Shown: one piece after another, positions 1 through 11,254 of the stretch
Layout of the letters: every line of letters starts with the position of its first letter
Position numbering within the stretch: position 1 is the first letter of the stretch
Position numbers and translations under genes: made by a program
The notes under the pieces: generated by a model
What the model was told of the DNA's origin: nothing
Seen by the model: only the letters and a program-made list of their open reading frames with translations
The model's database searches: none
From: Sipunculus nudus
Lineage: Eukaryota > Annelida > Sipuncula > Golfingiida > Sipunculidae
Length of the DNA stretch: 64,000 nt
Direction: 5' to 3'
NCBI GenBank assembly: GCA_026874595.1
Contig: CM049318.1
Location: forward strand, 42,450,456 to 42,514,455

Positions 1-6
1 CATGCA

Positions 7-245
7 TGCGTTTGCCGCGGGGCAAGTCCTTTTCCCTGTGAGCGTTTTGTATGCGTTTGCCGCGCGGCAATCGCATGCCATCCTGATACAACTGAACGGA
101 CTTAAACACACGAGTACGGGGAAACCCCCAAATGTGACGTCATTGAGGCGGGATTCCCATGCGTTTGCCGCGCGGCAAACGCAGAAATCCAGCACTGCTG
201 GATTCCAAAACTGACGCGTGCGTTTGCCGCGCGGCAATCGCATAC
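7..245. repeat. Cluster of four TTGCCGCGCGGCAA palindromes
   Basis: Four copies of a GC-rich palindromic motif sit at about 7-29, 51-76, 159-184 and 219-245. The copy at 160-183 is a perfect 24-bp palindrome: TGCGTTTGCCGC followed by its exact reverse complement. The first copy carries one substitution (CGGGG for CGCGG). Between copies three and four lies another perfect inverted repeat, AATCCAGCA-C-TGCTGGATT, at 186-204. A related palindrome occurs at 3583-3603. These are probably foldback or terminal segments of a mobile repeat; this is inference, since no target-site duplication is visible. Confidence 0.7.
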
Positions 246-594
246 ATGGAAATAGCGACAGCTTGTCACCCCAAACGTCGATTTTAGATGTACTGAAGAC
301 GATGGGGTGACAGTACAAGCTGTTGGGTTCGCATCAATTCTAGTATGTGCAGATGTGCACGCCATTTCTGACACTACTTTTTCATTTTCATCTACTTATC
401 GAACTGTCATTTTCCTGAGTTAAGACAAAAAGTGACGTTATTCTGTTGGGGAAAATAATAATTATTACATCCACGGTTGACTTACGTGCATTCGTGCAGC
501 AGTTTTTAATTCTGAGGCTGGTTTTACTCGAAAAAACTCGTCTCCACGTCTGTCAGCGGGAGAACCATAACTTCCGGTAGGGGATTTCCAAACG
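246..594. other. No gene seen
   Basis: This is moderately AT-rich sequence with no recognisable coding, RNA or repeat signature. It may be the body of the palindrome-bearing repeat to its left. Confidence 0.5.
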
Positions 595-735
595 GCTATG
601 TGTAAAACTCGGAAGTCCGAAGTCGGAAGCAAGGAATTTTTTAAAACAATGATCGAAGCATAATTAAAATGCTACTACATCAATGGAAAGTACCTTTTTA
701 TTTTTATTGATAGAATAAGGTCTTTTCTAACATTA
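595..735 (-). mobile_element. Dispersed repeat family A, diverged inverted copy
   Basis: Read on the minus strand, this matches the family A copies at 3100-3340 and 15442-15660. Shared pieces are the AAAGACCTTATTCT block, AATTCCTTG-like sequence and the CTTCCGACTTC...TTCCGAG block. A further short match to the CGGAAG end lies at 808-826 (TGTGTAAAACTCGGAAG). The copy is clearly older than the other two, and no coding capacity is seen. The class is unknown. Confidence 0.55.
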
Positions 736-829
736 TGTAAAAAATCAAAGTTATCCATCCGAAATTATAGACTATTTTTTGCTCGGAAATGCCCGGTTAT
801 GGGCCAAATGTGTAAAACTCGGAAGCCAG

Positions 830-1383
830 TAATGGCTAATGCACTGGTCATCATATCGTCAGCAAACGTGTCAAGCATTTTCAGTTTCTTCAATATCATA
901 TATTTTTCATAAACTCAATCTGTTTTGTAAAATTCATGATGCTGTTTTTTTTTATAATATATTATATTGATATTTTATTTCATTTTGTAAAACAAGATTA
1001 TTTTAACTCATCAATATTTTACGCTGTTACCGTATTTTATGTTGGTCGAAAAATGAAAAAAATAAAAGTTTGATAATATTTTATTCACGTTACTAATGTG
1101 CCCCTATAAAAATCACCCTGATAATATCATAGAAACTTAAACAGAAAATTTGACAGAACCAAAAAACGTCCAGTTAATGTTTTTACAAGTTGTTTCGAAC
1201 AAAATATTTTATTTTTAATGTATAAATTGAAAAACCTTTTCCTCTTCCATTGACCAAAAAATTTCATCAGCATTATGAATCTCTTAAACTCTTATCTATT
1301 ATGAAATATTTTTTTATGCCAAATTATATTTTACATTTCATTGTCCGGTTGCACACATTGATATTTTTTATATATATTATGTA
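830..1383. other. AT-rich sequence, no gene seen
   Basis: This is very AT-rich sequence with many short A and T runs. No open frame, tRNA-like box or tandem structure can be supported. Confidence 0.6.
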
Positions 1384-2190
1384 AACAAAATTGTAATTTC
1401 TTATCGAGATCCTTGTAATCGTACAGTAATATGAAGTTGAAGGGGGCACATTCTGGTTAGATGCCCTTATCATGCACATATTATAACGTTTGAGAGTGAA
1501 ATCAGTTGCAAACATACTTTGATATATTAATAAATATCCATATATTTGAAGTTGAAATGTGATGTTGAAACATCAGGAGTTAAATTGTTATAATATAAAT
1601 ATCAAGATTGATAAAGTTTAAAAATAAGAGTCAAAAACTTGTAAAAGAATTAATTTTAGTTTAAAAAAAATATTTGCTTAAATTTACAAATCCATCAGAT
1701 TTTATAATAACACATGTATTAGTATGTTATATATTATCTGGACTGTTGTTTCCCTTTTCTAAGATATAAATTTAACATTTTTTTTAAATATCGTTGAACT
1801 CTAACATATTGAAAGACATGTATGTTTGTTCCAGCGATGACCTACTGGGATATATTGAATTTTTATATTTGTTCAACGTATGGAAAATATATTACTGTTT
1901 TTATTTTGAATGACATCGTAATTTATAACGGTATTTTTAATGCCGTATTAGGGTTAATTATACCATATTTATTTTTCAGTGGTGCATCCATAGAGGGCGC
2001 AAGCCCGTTCAGACGTAATATCTCTCATTTTATCGAGTTCTTTTCCCATTTATTCGTAATCAATTTTCATTTTTTTCCGGATTACTTTTTTTATTCCCTA
2101 GCAATTCATTATTATATTTATTACTTTCCAATTCATAAGTTGGTGATTTACTCCACTGAGAGAGCATCCAAATATTTACTAGTATATTGA
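1384..2190 (+). mobile_element. Dispersed repeat family B, copy 1
   Basis: About 800 bp here align collinearly with 8276-9075. Landmarks present in both copies are TTCTTATCGAGAT, ATTATAACGTTTGAGA, GATGTTGAAACATCAGG, CTACTGGGATATATTGAAT (or CTTACTGG...) and AGTGGTGCATCCATAG. The copies differ by scattered substitutions and small indels. Downstream, copy 1 continues into family C sequence (2300-2560) whereas copy 2 does not, so the full unit may be composite. The longest frame (122 codons, from 1822) is broken in copy 2 and is not conserved as protein. Probably a non-autonomous transposon; strand is arbitrary. Confidence 0.7.
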
Positions 2191-2299
2191 GAGAGGAAGT
2201 CCTTCCGTTATCACACTTTCCTCGGTAATAACACCGACGAATTCCAATCCCCCCCCCCCCCCCCCCATCGCATTACCGTGTGAGTCATGCACGGTCTCC

Positions 2300-2560
2300 C
2301 CACAGAGCTCAGCTCGGGGTGGGATCGACCGTGAAAAATCTCACGGCTCCTCGGTTGATTCTCAGACTCGCACACTGTGCTCTACTGTCCGAGCCTGTGC
2401 GCTCACAGATCACAAATGTCGGTAAAATGCAAAGATTGTCATAAGACTTAAACATATCGATTATTTTACAACGAGTACTACATTTAAATACTAGTAGTGA
2501 CATTTGCCAGTTATAAATGTATAGACGCGCATTTCATCATTGACATTAACATGTTACGAA
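2300..2560 (-). mobile_element. Dispersed repeat family C, SINE-like, copy 1
   Basis: This segment matches 13725-13930 almost base for base over long stretches. Examples are TGTCCGAGCCTGTGCGCTCA, CAAAGATTGTCATAAGACTT and GTATAGACGCGCATTTCAT. A diverged relative at 55330-55560 keeps the GTCGACCGTGAA and GGTAAAATGCAAAG blocks. On the minus strand that relative contains GGGTTCGAGTACC, which resembles a Pol III B box, so a tRNA-derived SINE is plausible. The box is decayed in this copy. Confidence 0.6.
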
Positions 2561-2734
2561 CTTTTGAATATTTGGACTTTCCAGTTTTCACCGTCATTTT
2601 ACAGAAATATAAATATTAAAGCCCAACAACTTAATGTTTGAATACATTGTTCAAAAACATTTAGAAGAATAGTTGCGGAACAGAAAATCCTCATAATCTT
2701 GAGATGGGGTGAAATATATTACGTGAAAATACAC

Positions 2735-2736
<2 letters not shown>

Positions 2737-2807
<71 letters not shown>
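2737..2807. repeat. (AT)n microsatellite
   Basis: About 70 bp of uninterrupted AT dinucleotides. Confidence 0.95.
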
Positions 2808-2810
<3 letters not shown>

Positions 2811-3099
2811 TTTACAAATAAAAAAAATTAAGAACCTATAGTTTTCCGATTATGTATCATGTATTGTATTATACACTCATTAAAAGCAGAATCATGCATA
2901 AGCAGTTTTAATATATGCATGCAACTATAATTATAATGAAACTGCATTCGGGCTGTGGCTCTTAACTGACTACAAGTTAACCAGTGCGTCTCTGTGACTT
3001 CCGAGTTATACACATTGGATAACATCCAAGCACTTCTGACTGACTTCTGAGATGGCTTCTGAGCACAAAATCTTCCATAACGTTCAGATTAAACAATGG
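2808..3099. other. No gene seen
   Basis: AT-rich spacer between the microsatellite and the family A copy. Nothing is recognised. Confidence 0.5.
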
Positions 3100-3340
3100 A
3101 TAACTATTATTCTTCACAGAATAATAATAAAGATCTTATTCTATCGGGGGAAAAACAAAACGGTATTGAAGCGTTAGCATTTTGTATATGCTTTAAACTG
3201 CTTTCGTTGGTTTCCGGCTTCCGGCTTCCGACTTCCAAGTTTCCGTACACGACCGCGCCATGACACATTTAGTTTTGAATGAGAAGTACCGCTTCACGTG
3301 AATCGGTGCCACAGTGATGAAAGGAGGTAATAAATGTAAT
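3100..3340 (+). mobile_element. Dispersed repeat family A, copy 2
   Basis: This matches 15442-15660 along its length. Shared blocks include CTTCACAGAAT, AAGATCTTATTCTATCGGGG, CGTTAGCATTTTGTATATG, CGGCTTCCGACTTCCAAGTT, AGTACCGCTTCACGTGAATC and GGTGCCACAGTG. Downstream at 3505-3543 lies one sequence (GAAGGCCTGAGTGTCATGTT and following bases) that is nearly identical to part of the 75-bp unit amplified beside the other copy at 15.66 kb. A CCGCGCGG palindrome follows at 3580-3603. The whole 3100-3620 interval may therefore be one element. Confidence 0.7.
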
Positions 3341-3504
3341 TATTTTTGTGTAACAACACTTTTTCTTTGATATTAAGCACCTATATTACGACTATATAAG
3401 CCTGTGATGCCAAATATTACCAGACAGGAAATACTTTGATCCGACCCTTAGAATGGGCGTTCTGTTGTGACTGCCATCATGACTCAAGGCCCTATCAGTT
3501 TATT

Positions 3505-3543
3505 TCCGAAGGCCTGAGTGTCATGTTGTCATGGCTAACATGG
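3505..3543 (+). repeat. Single monomer related to the 75-bp minisatellite
   Basis: The bases GAAGGCCTGAGTGTCATGTT followed by GTCATGGCTA match the unit of the 15663-16906 array with one substitution. The piece lies downstream of a family A copy, as does the array. I infer that the array grew from a sequence native to this dispersed element. Confidence 0.7.
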
Positions 3544-3579
3544 AAATAGCACATGACTTTTTAACTAGTTGGATTTTCG

Positions 3580-3603
3580 CCGCGCGGTACCCGCGCGGCA
3601 AAC
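3580..3603. repeat. CCGCGCGG palindrome pair
   Basis: CGCCGCGCGG-TAC-CCGCGCGGCA forms an inverted repeat around GGTACC and continues into GCAAACGC. It is related to the palindrome cluster at 7-245, and both are followed by an ACATGGAAA-like sequence. Confidence 0.6.
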
Positions 3604-3625
3604 GCTTGCAAACGCGTACATGGAA

Positions 3626-3945
3626 AAGCACCCTTAATCGGAAACCCTCTGCTATTTACGGACAGAACGCAAAGTCCAACAGCTGTTAGTTAACATATAT
3701 AAACAAAAAATGTATAAAAATAATTACATGTTGATAATTCACTTTTTTCCAAGTGAAATTTACAGTACCCCATTTCCGAATTTGAGGTAAATAATGGAAA
3801 CGCTTATCTTAAGTGGGTAACGTAGACCGCTGTACGAACGGTTTGTGGGGCATAGATTTGAGCATGTTAATAAACTGAACAGAGCTCCTTTATATCTTCT
3901 TCAAGTTCGAAATGATTTTGTAGATATTATATGGGCCCTGTTTCA
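3626..3945. other. No gene seen
   Basis: AT-rich sequence upstream of the 39-bp array. No feature can be supported. Confidence 0.5.
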
Positions 3946-5010
3946 AGGGTGACAGAGGGACATGTCCAAATCATATTGTTATGGATGGAGACGAGGGACA
4001 CTGCTAATTCATATTGTTAGGGATAAGGAGAGAGGGACATGTCCAAATCATGTTATTAGGGATAAGGACGGAGAGGGGCATGTCCAAATCATATTGTGAG
4101 GGATGGGGTCAGAGGGACATGTTCAAATCATACTGTTAGGAATAGGGACAGAGGGACATGTCCAAGTCATATTGAAAGGAATTGGGAAAGAGGGACACGT
4201 CCAAATTACATTGTTAGGGAGCGGGATAGAGGGACATGTTCAAATCATATTGTTAGGAATAGGAACAGAATGATAGGTCCAAGTCATATTGAAAGAAATC
4301 GGGAAAGAGGGATACGTCCAAATTACATTGTTGGGGATGGGGCAGAGGGACATGTCCAAATCATATTTTTAGAAATAGAGACAGAGGAACATGTTCAAGT
4401 CATATTTTTAGGAATAGAGACAGAGGGACATGTCCAAGTCATATTGCTAGAGATGGGGACAGAGTGACATGTCCGCATCATATTTTTTGGGGTGAGGACA
4501 GAGGGACATGTCCAAATCACATTGTTAGGGATGAGGACCGAGGGACATGTCCAAATCACATTGTTAGGGAACGAGGACAGAAGGACATTTCCAAATCATA
4601 TTGTGAGGGATGAGGACAGAGGGATATGTCCAGATCACATTGTTAGGGATGAGGACAGAGGAACATGTCCAAATCATATTGTGAGGGATGAGGACAGAGG
4701 GACACGTCCAAATTGCATTGTTAGGGATGAGGACAGAGGAACATGTCCACATCAAATTGTTAGGGATGAGGGCAGAGGGACATGTCCGAATCACATTGTT
4801 AGGGATCAGGACAGATGGACAGGTCCACATCAAATTGTTAGGGATTGGGACAGAGGGACATGTCCACATCAAATTGTTAGGGATGAGGACAGAGGGACAT
4901 GTCCAAATCACATTGTTTGGAATTGGTCAGAGGGACATGTCCACATCAGATTGAAAGGGATGAGGACAGAGGGACACGTCCAAATTACATTCTTAGGAAT
5001 TTGGATAGAG
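3946..5010 (+). repeat. 39-bp minisatellite, about 27 units
   Basis: The tandem unit is 39 bp with core GAGGGACATGTCCAAATCAC, then ATTGTTAGGGATGAGGACA. Units at the left edge are more diverged and some are one to three bases short or long. Because 39 is a multiple of three, the array carries overlapping open frames on both strands (13-residue periods such as RTEGHVQITLLG on plus). The frames break at the off-length units, so I do not regard them as genes. The unit contains the 8-bp palindrome GGACATGTCC in most copies. Confidence 0.93.
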
Positions 5011-5193
5011 TACTTATTGTTTCACACACTTTTTAAGGGACTGAAAAGCATACTTTAATTTTCAATATATAAATAATAGGATATGGCATGTTACAAATGG
5101 CATTATTGAATCGTTATAATTTTTTTACATAAACGTAGGTTGTTCAGTGCTCAAACCAAATGTAATTATGACAAATAATGTTGAAGTATATTT

Positions 5194-5971
5194 TGTTACA
5201 GGTGCTCTTTTTATTGTGTGACACGGGCGTACCTCCTGTTGTGGCACTCGTGTCTGGCCGCGTATTACATTTTATGTTTAATCCGTACTGGTTGAACTCT
5301 CATTGTCATGTTTAGCCTTGGGTTTTCACGCCTGGTCGTGCGTCACGTGATGAGCCTGGTATGTAGATATACACAGAGAATTCTTGAAACGCGTGTTTAC
5401 TGTGATTGCGCAAGATCTTATAGACTTTTCGAGGAGTGGAATATTCTCGGCTTGGGGTGTGAAGGTATATAAAGGGACTGTGTTTTAGAACGGATACGCA
5501 GAAGCGTATGTCAGATTCTAGGACCTTTCTCCGACTAATGCGGCAATAATAGACTTTCAAAGACTTTCTCCTGGATTTTATGCATTTGGACTTCAGTTTA
5601 CTTTCTGGGTTGTTGCAAGAACTTTCCACTGGACTGTCATTCTCCAAGAGATTACATTTAAAGGACTTATCGTTGTGATGGTCTTGGTATCCAGGTATTG
5701 TGCACATACATTATTTTCTCTGTGATTGTATTGATTTGTTGTGATACAGTTGTTTTACTGAATAATTGTATTGATTTAGTGTATTGTAATGTTAGGGTTG
5801 TTTTAGGAATAAATTATAGTTATTTGTTAACAAAAAAACACTGACTTCTTTATTCATTCCCCTAGACATTTCACGCTGCCTAGTGTTACAAAATCTGATT
5901 CGTTTTTATCTCCATTACAAACTTTGTGTTCATCACGCATACGTGATCTGTTTATATTAGGTTCCGTAACA
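5194..5971 (+). mobile_element. Solo LTR of a retrotransposon, 778 bp
   Basis: The segment begins TGTTACAG and ends CCGTAACA, the short inverted termini typical of an LTR. It has a TATA box in GGTATATAAAGGG at about 5466 and a polyadenylation signal AATAAA near 5811. A homologous copy lies on the minus strand at 54178-54957, and a diverged one ends at 31351 with the same ATTAGGTTCCGTAACA tail. No primer-binding site, polypurine tract or gag-pol frame flanks it, so it is a solo LTR. Flanking pentamers (TATTT and ATATA) do not match exactly, so the target-site duplication is decayed or the edges are off by a base. The lineage is unknown; Ty3/Gypsy would be a guess. Confidence 0.8.
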
Positions 5972-8275
5972 ATATACATATTGTCCCCTTATATTTATTA
6001 GCAGTTGAGGCTTAAGTGAACTTATTCAATATTTGGCTCAAAAACGTTTTGTGGGCGAACTTTTTTTGGTCCAATATTTTCCTCTTTTTTTGTTGTTTTC
6101 TTTTTTTGTTCTGCCCGCGTTTGTGTTACATCAGAAATAGGAATGATTTTCAAAATCTGCCCTTTGAACACATGTAGATTTCAGCTGAAATATAAAGTTT
6201 TGACCTTGGCCTATTTTCCAAGGTCGTACACGGCCGATTTCCATTATCGCTCAGTTGCGGGCGTCGGAGGAGGCCTCCAGGGATAGCTCCTTCAGATCAT
6301 TATAAGCCATATGATCTGCTACCACATATTGACTATCCAAGTGAAACGCATGAAAGATCAAAATTAACCCAAAAAAGTACACTCTTTAGTCATTAACACA
6401 TTAGTACTGGAATAACCGCTATAACAATTACTTTAACGGAAAACAAGGTGATAATGATATATATTATTCATGCTAACTGCATTCTGAGAATTGAGGTCTA
6501 TTTAACAACGTATACCTATTTAAGCTAGATCTCTAATATATCTGATTTTGAAAAATAATCCTTGGGCTCCGTAACAGTTGTAGGTGATATATTTGTACCT
6601 GATATTTATTTTTGACCGTTGCCTTACTTCCATTATATATGTCAAATTCGGCTGATATGCGTACGAACTAAGGACAGGGGAAGTAATTGCCCCAACATAA
6701 ACGTTTTTTACCAATCATGCATTTTAATTGTATCTAGAATCAAGTAATGTGTAAATTCTTTTAAAAGATATTCCCCTTTACCAGGCTTCTGCTTTGTAAA
6801 TAACTCATGACTTATCCCTCCCCCCCCCCCCCCCCCACCTGAAAATGATGTTCAAAAACCTGTGTAGCTGGATTAACAAAGTTTTGGTCACAGTAATAGT
6901 CACATTTAATAGATTTGCACCTGATATTTATTTTGAGCCTTCATCTAATATTCCCTCTACACAGCCTATATCCGAGTTATTCTTGCGACCAACTGGCGGT
7001 TTCAGATATATATCTTGTTTTTAATAACTTTCAGTTGTATCCCTAATAAGGGAGACGCCTAAAAATCCTCGGTATGTGATGGATCGTATATCAAGTGCTT
7101 TTCCAGTTTCAGCGACATCATTATAACGCGATTCACCAAGCCTGGGTCCTTGTGTTTATGTATTTCTTTGTGTGAAAACAACACTTTTATGAAGCAATCC
7201 CAATTACCTAATGAGACCAAGAAAAAGCCACAACTTGAGAATCAAAATAGCACCATCAGGATGAACACGTGCCAGGAATGCAAAATTAAATGAAATTTAA
7301 GTGGAGTGATTAATTAATGACAGAGCAACGCAACCAGGAATTGCTTTTTGGAAAATGAAAGTCAGCGAAGGCCTGCGCGTGCTCGGCATACGGGTTGAAT
7401 CAAAGGCTCGCGTAAGCGACAGTTTACAACATGGTTCAGACTATGATGCGGACCACAGTGTCCTAAGAATTATAAGTATATAGTCATGCACGAACTGAAT
7501 AAGTCGTGAGTAGAAAACATGTTACTTTGTATAGCCGCGTGAGATCCTTGCGGGTGTTATTGGTCACCAACATAGTGCGGGGTCTCGGCCTGCTGTGTCT
7601 GACAAATTATAGCCCGCTTTCAACTTCCAAGATTCTGGCGCCGAATCAAGACGAACTGATGCCATAATAATTCGGAGGGAAGTCATTGGGTGCAGTAGAT
7701 GGACATTCATGGACATTCGGTTGTGCTCATAACAAGGTCTTGCAGACAAAAAAAATTCTGTTTAATAATAGAAGCTGATACCAGCAACTATTAAGTCCTA
7801 CTATCGAGCATTCCGACTATAGTCCGGCGATTACCAGGCCTAAGAAAAAGCATCCTATCTGTTAATTTTGTTTCTGAGGATAAAAATATAAGAATAAAAT
7901 TAAATTAGTGAGTATACACGGAATATTCAGATGCATGGATTTTTATAAAGATAAAACATTACTATATAGCAGATGTAGAATGGAAATAATTAATATTTGT
8001 AATTTAAATATTTATCTTATTGGTAAATATCTAACTTGATTGATAACGGTCTGGTTCCATTATTGCATGGTTTCGTCATTTTTATGAGAAATTTCAAGCA
8101 ATGTATCTTAGATGAGCAACAGGTTCAATAGAAATGCCTATATCTCGCAGCATCTTTAAGACACCCGGTCACCTCTATAGACAGACTTTTACTTGAAGCC
8201 CTAAATGTTGTACGTGTCGATAAAGATGATATATGGTTATTTATCAAAGATTTTACATTCAACGATCTCCTCTGT
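5972..8275. other. Long stretch without a recognisable gene
   Basis: AT-rich intergenic sequence. The only feature I can point to is a 17-base C run at 6820-6836. Short open frames here (for example 6520-6714 and 7564-7749 on minus) show no motif or compositional support. Confidence 0.55.
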
Positions 8276-9075
8276 ACACAAAATTTTAAATTCTTATCGA
8301 GATTATTGTAATCGTACAGAAATCCGAAGCGAGCACATTCTGTTTTGATGCCCTTATTATGCACATATTATAACGTTTGAGATTGAAATCAGTTGCAAAT
8401 ACACTATAAAATATTATCAAATATCCATTTATTTGAAGTTGAAATAAGATGTTGAAACATCAGGGATGAAATTTTTATAATATAAATATCAAGATTGAAA
8501 AGTTTAAAGAAAGAGTTAAAAAGTTGAAAAAGAATTAATTTCAGTTTTAAAAAAAATTATTTGCTTAAATATACAAGTCGATCAGATTTTATAATCACAC
8601 GTGTATAAGTATGTTATATATTATCTAGACTGTTGTATCCCTTTTCTAATATATATTTAAACTTTTTTTTTAATATCGTAGAACTCTAATATATTGAAAG
8701 ACATTTTGTTAAAGTTTTGTGTGATAAATGTATGTTTTTTCCAGCAATGACTTACTGGGATATATTGAATTTTCATATTTGTTCAACGTATGGAAAATGT
8801 ATTTTTTTATGTTGAATGACATCGTAATTTATAACTGTATTTTTAATGCCGTATTAGGGTTTATCATACCATATATATTATTCAGTGGTGCATCCATAGG
8901 GGGGCGCAAGCCAGTTCAAGACGTAATGTCTCTCATTTTATCTAGTTCTTTTCCCATTTATTCGTAATCAATTTATCAGATTACCTTTTTATTCCCTAGC
9001 AATTTCATTATTATATTTATTACTTTCCCATTCATAAGTTGGTGATTTACTCCACTGAAAGCTCTAGAGCATCCA
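8276..9075 (+). mobile_element. Dispersed repeat family B, copy 2
   Basis: This is collinear with 1384-2190, starting at ACAAAATT...TTCTTATCGAG and ending near the TTGGTGATTTACTCCACTGA block. It lacks the family C extension found beyond copy 1. No protein frame is conserved between the copies. Confidence 0.7.
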
Positions 9076-9364
9076 AAAATATACTAGTACTGCCTGTAAG
9101 TACAGTACTGTAAGTACTGCCTCCGTACGTCAACGTGGCAATCGCACGGAGATCGTGCGTTACAATCACGTTGTAAGCATGTACAACTCACCACGTGCGC
9201 TTAGTACGATGCACGCAAAGGCTCACGAGCCACGTACTCACAGCTTGCGCAACCGTGCGTTGACGCACTCCCTCCCTACTCTTGCCACTCCCCACGTTTT
9301 CAGAAAAACGTGGCAGCCGTGGCCTCCCCAAAAAAACGTACGGACTAAAAACAATAAGAACGTA

Positions 9365-9520
9365 ACTGCCGTTATCCACACAGTTTTTATTCCCCCCCCC
9401 CCCCCCTTGTTGCACGGCCAGGCCCAAAATTTACAACTTAGACGAAATTTTACTTAGTTGAAGGGGAATTATGTGAGCATAATTTGGGTCCATTTAAATA
9501 AAAATGGCACCTTAACAGAA
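9365..9520 (+). mobile_element. Dispersed repeat family D, fragment
   Basis: This matches the reverse complement of about 13385-13500 through the blocks TGCCGTTATCCACA, ATTTACAACTTAGACGA and CATAATTTG(G/A)GTCCA. A 15-base C run at 9392-9406 sits where the 13.4-kb copy has a mixed pyrimidine tract. Confidence 0.65.
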
Positions 9521-9732
9521 ATTTACCTTTATTCGTGGCAAATGTAACAATTGTCTCTGTTTGCATATAAAATTAAAGGTACTTGCATGATAAAAGATTA
9601 TGTACGTTTTTGTAGAGTGTATTATGTAGGGTGTACATACGAACGGACATATTGTCACATGCATGGAAAACAAACTGGTCTCTCAAAAATACTTATATAT
9701 GATTATAGGGATTGGCGGGGTCGAAAAGCATT

Positions 9733-9790
9733 ACAGAGAGCTGAGTCATCCCCCGGCCCCCCTTCCCATGTTTTTCATGCAGTCATTACA
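9733..9790 (+). mobile_element. Dispersed repeat family D, 5' fragment
   Basis: GAGCTGAGTCATCCCCCGGC...TTTTTCATGCAGT is the reverse complement of 13680-13722. The match stops after CATTACA, exactly before the hairpin and dimeric satellite. It resumes at about 11255, so a 1.46-kb block separates the two parts. Confidence 0.65.
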
Positions 9791-9795
9791 TAAAT

Positions 9796-9826
9796 GTATC
9801 CGCAAAAAACGAAGTTTTGCGGATAC
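9796..9826. repeat. 12-bp perfect hairpin
   Basis: GTATCCGCAAAA and its exact complement flank the 7-base loop AACGAAG. It sits at the left edge of the block that interrupts the family D copy. Confidence 0.8.
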
Positions 9827-9957
9827 TATGTTTTTGACCGGGTTCCGCCGCTGCCGCCGCCACGTTCGTTTCCGGAGAACTCCTCTGAGACTACTGGACG
9901 GCTTTTTCCGAAACTTACACAAATATCGGGTAACATGAGAACTGGTGTCTAACCAAG

Positions 9958-9976
9958 TGACCTTGACCTCTGACCT
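9958..9976 (-). promoter_or_regulatory. Three AGGTCA-type half-sites
   Basis: On the minus strand AGGTCA-G-AGGTCA-AGGTCA forms a DR1 joined to a DR0, the binding pattern used by nuclear receptors. It is embedded in repeat sequence and may be a chance property of that repeat; function is unproven. Confidence 0.3.
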
Positions 9977-9999
9977 TTTCTCTCTGCCAAGCGTCCGTT

Positions 10000-11150
10000 T
10001 GTGCGTCTGTTTGCACACATAAACCCACATATCTCGGGAACCGTATGACCGATCAGGAAAATTTTTTTACACAAATGTAGCCCTGGGATAGCTTTATAAC
10101 ATACACAAAAAGGTGGCGCCACCTGCAACCATGTCTGCACAGTGTCCATCTGTTTATCTGCCCTGGGTTAAAATCACTCATATCTCTGCAGTGGTTTGAC
10201 TAATTCACCTAAAATTAGGCATGCGTATACATCCTAGATAGCTTTCTTGATTTTATGACAGGTGGCGCCACCTACATTCACGTTAACGCTGCAGACATCC
10301 AAGCTCATACTTCGGGAACCGTTTGACCAATCAGGAAAAAAAAAAATTTACACAAATGTATCCCTTGGATAGCTTTATAACATACACAAAATGGTGGCGC
10401 CACCTGCAGCCATATTTGCACAGCGTCCATCTGTTTGTCTGCCTTGGGTTAAAGTCACTCATATCTCTGCAGTGGTTTGACCAAAATACCTGAAAATCGG
10501 CATGCGTATACATCCTGGATAGCTTTCTTGATTTTATGACAGGTGGCGCCACCTACATTCATGTTCACGCTGTAGACATCCATGCTTATATCTCCGGACT
10601 CGTTCAACCAATCAGGAAAATTTTTTTACACAAATGTAGCCCTTGGATAGCTTTAAAACATACACGAAAATGGTGGCGCCACCTGCAGCCATTTTTGCAC
10701 AGCGTCCATCTGTTTGCCTGCCTTGGGTTTAAATCACTCATATCTCTGCAGTAGTTTGACCAAATTACCAGTTATTCGGCATGCGTATACATCCTGGATA
10801 GCCTTCTTGATTTTATGACAGGTGGCGCCACCTACATTCACGTTCACGCTGCAGACATTAATGCTTATATCTCCGGACTTGGTTGACCAATCAGGAAAAA
10901 AATTAACACAAATGTAGCCCTTGGATAGCTTTATAACATACACAAAAATGGTGGCGCCACCGGCAGCCATTTTTGCACAGCGTCCATCTGTTTGTCTGCT
11001 GTGGGAAAAAATCACTTATATCTCTGCAGTAGTTTGACTTTTCCTCATGAAATTTTGCATGTGTATACATCTTGGATAGTTTCTCGTCCAAATAACAGGT
11101 GGCGCCACCTACAGTCATGTTTATGTGGCAGAGATCCATTCTAATATGTA
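10000..11150 (+). repeat. Dimeric satellite, about 280-bp unit, each half with GGTGGCGCCACC
   Basis: Eight copies of the 12-bp palindrome GGTGGCGCCACC (the seventh followed by GGCAG instead of TGCAG) begin at 10112, 10261, 10393, 10542, 10672, 10821, 10950 and 11098. Spacings alternate 149, 132, 149, 130, 149, 129 and 148, so the array is a dimer-based higher-order repeat. One half has CTTTATAACATACACAAAA before the palindrome and TGCAGCC after it. The other has CTTTCTTGATTTTATGACA before and TACATTCA after. Both halves share GGATAGCTTT, which suggests duplication of an ancestral unit near 140 bp. No coding capacity is seen. Confidence 0.92.
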
Positions 11151-11254
11151 ACACATGTAACTCTGTTTCCCCTTGCCACTCAATTCATGCCTCACTTCAC
11201 CCGTCCTTCTCTGATAATGGCGGATACACGTAGTCGCTTGTCGACTACCCGTAT

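Noticed and set aside
1822-2190. 122-codon plus-strand frame with hydrophobic content
   Set aside because: It is broken in the second family B copy (8728-8967). The hydrophobic residues reflect AT-rich codons.
4096-5058. Overlapping open frames of up to 188 codons on both strands
   Set aside because: They are translations of the 39-bp tandem repeat, change frame at off-length units and have no domain.
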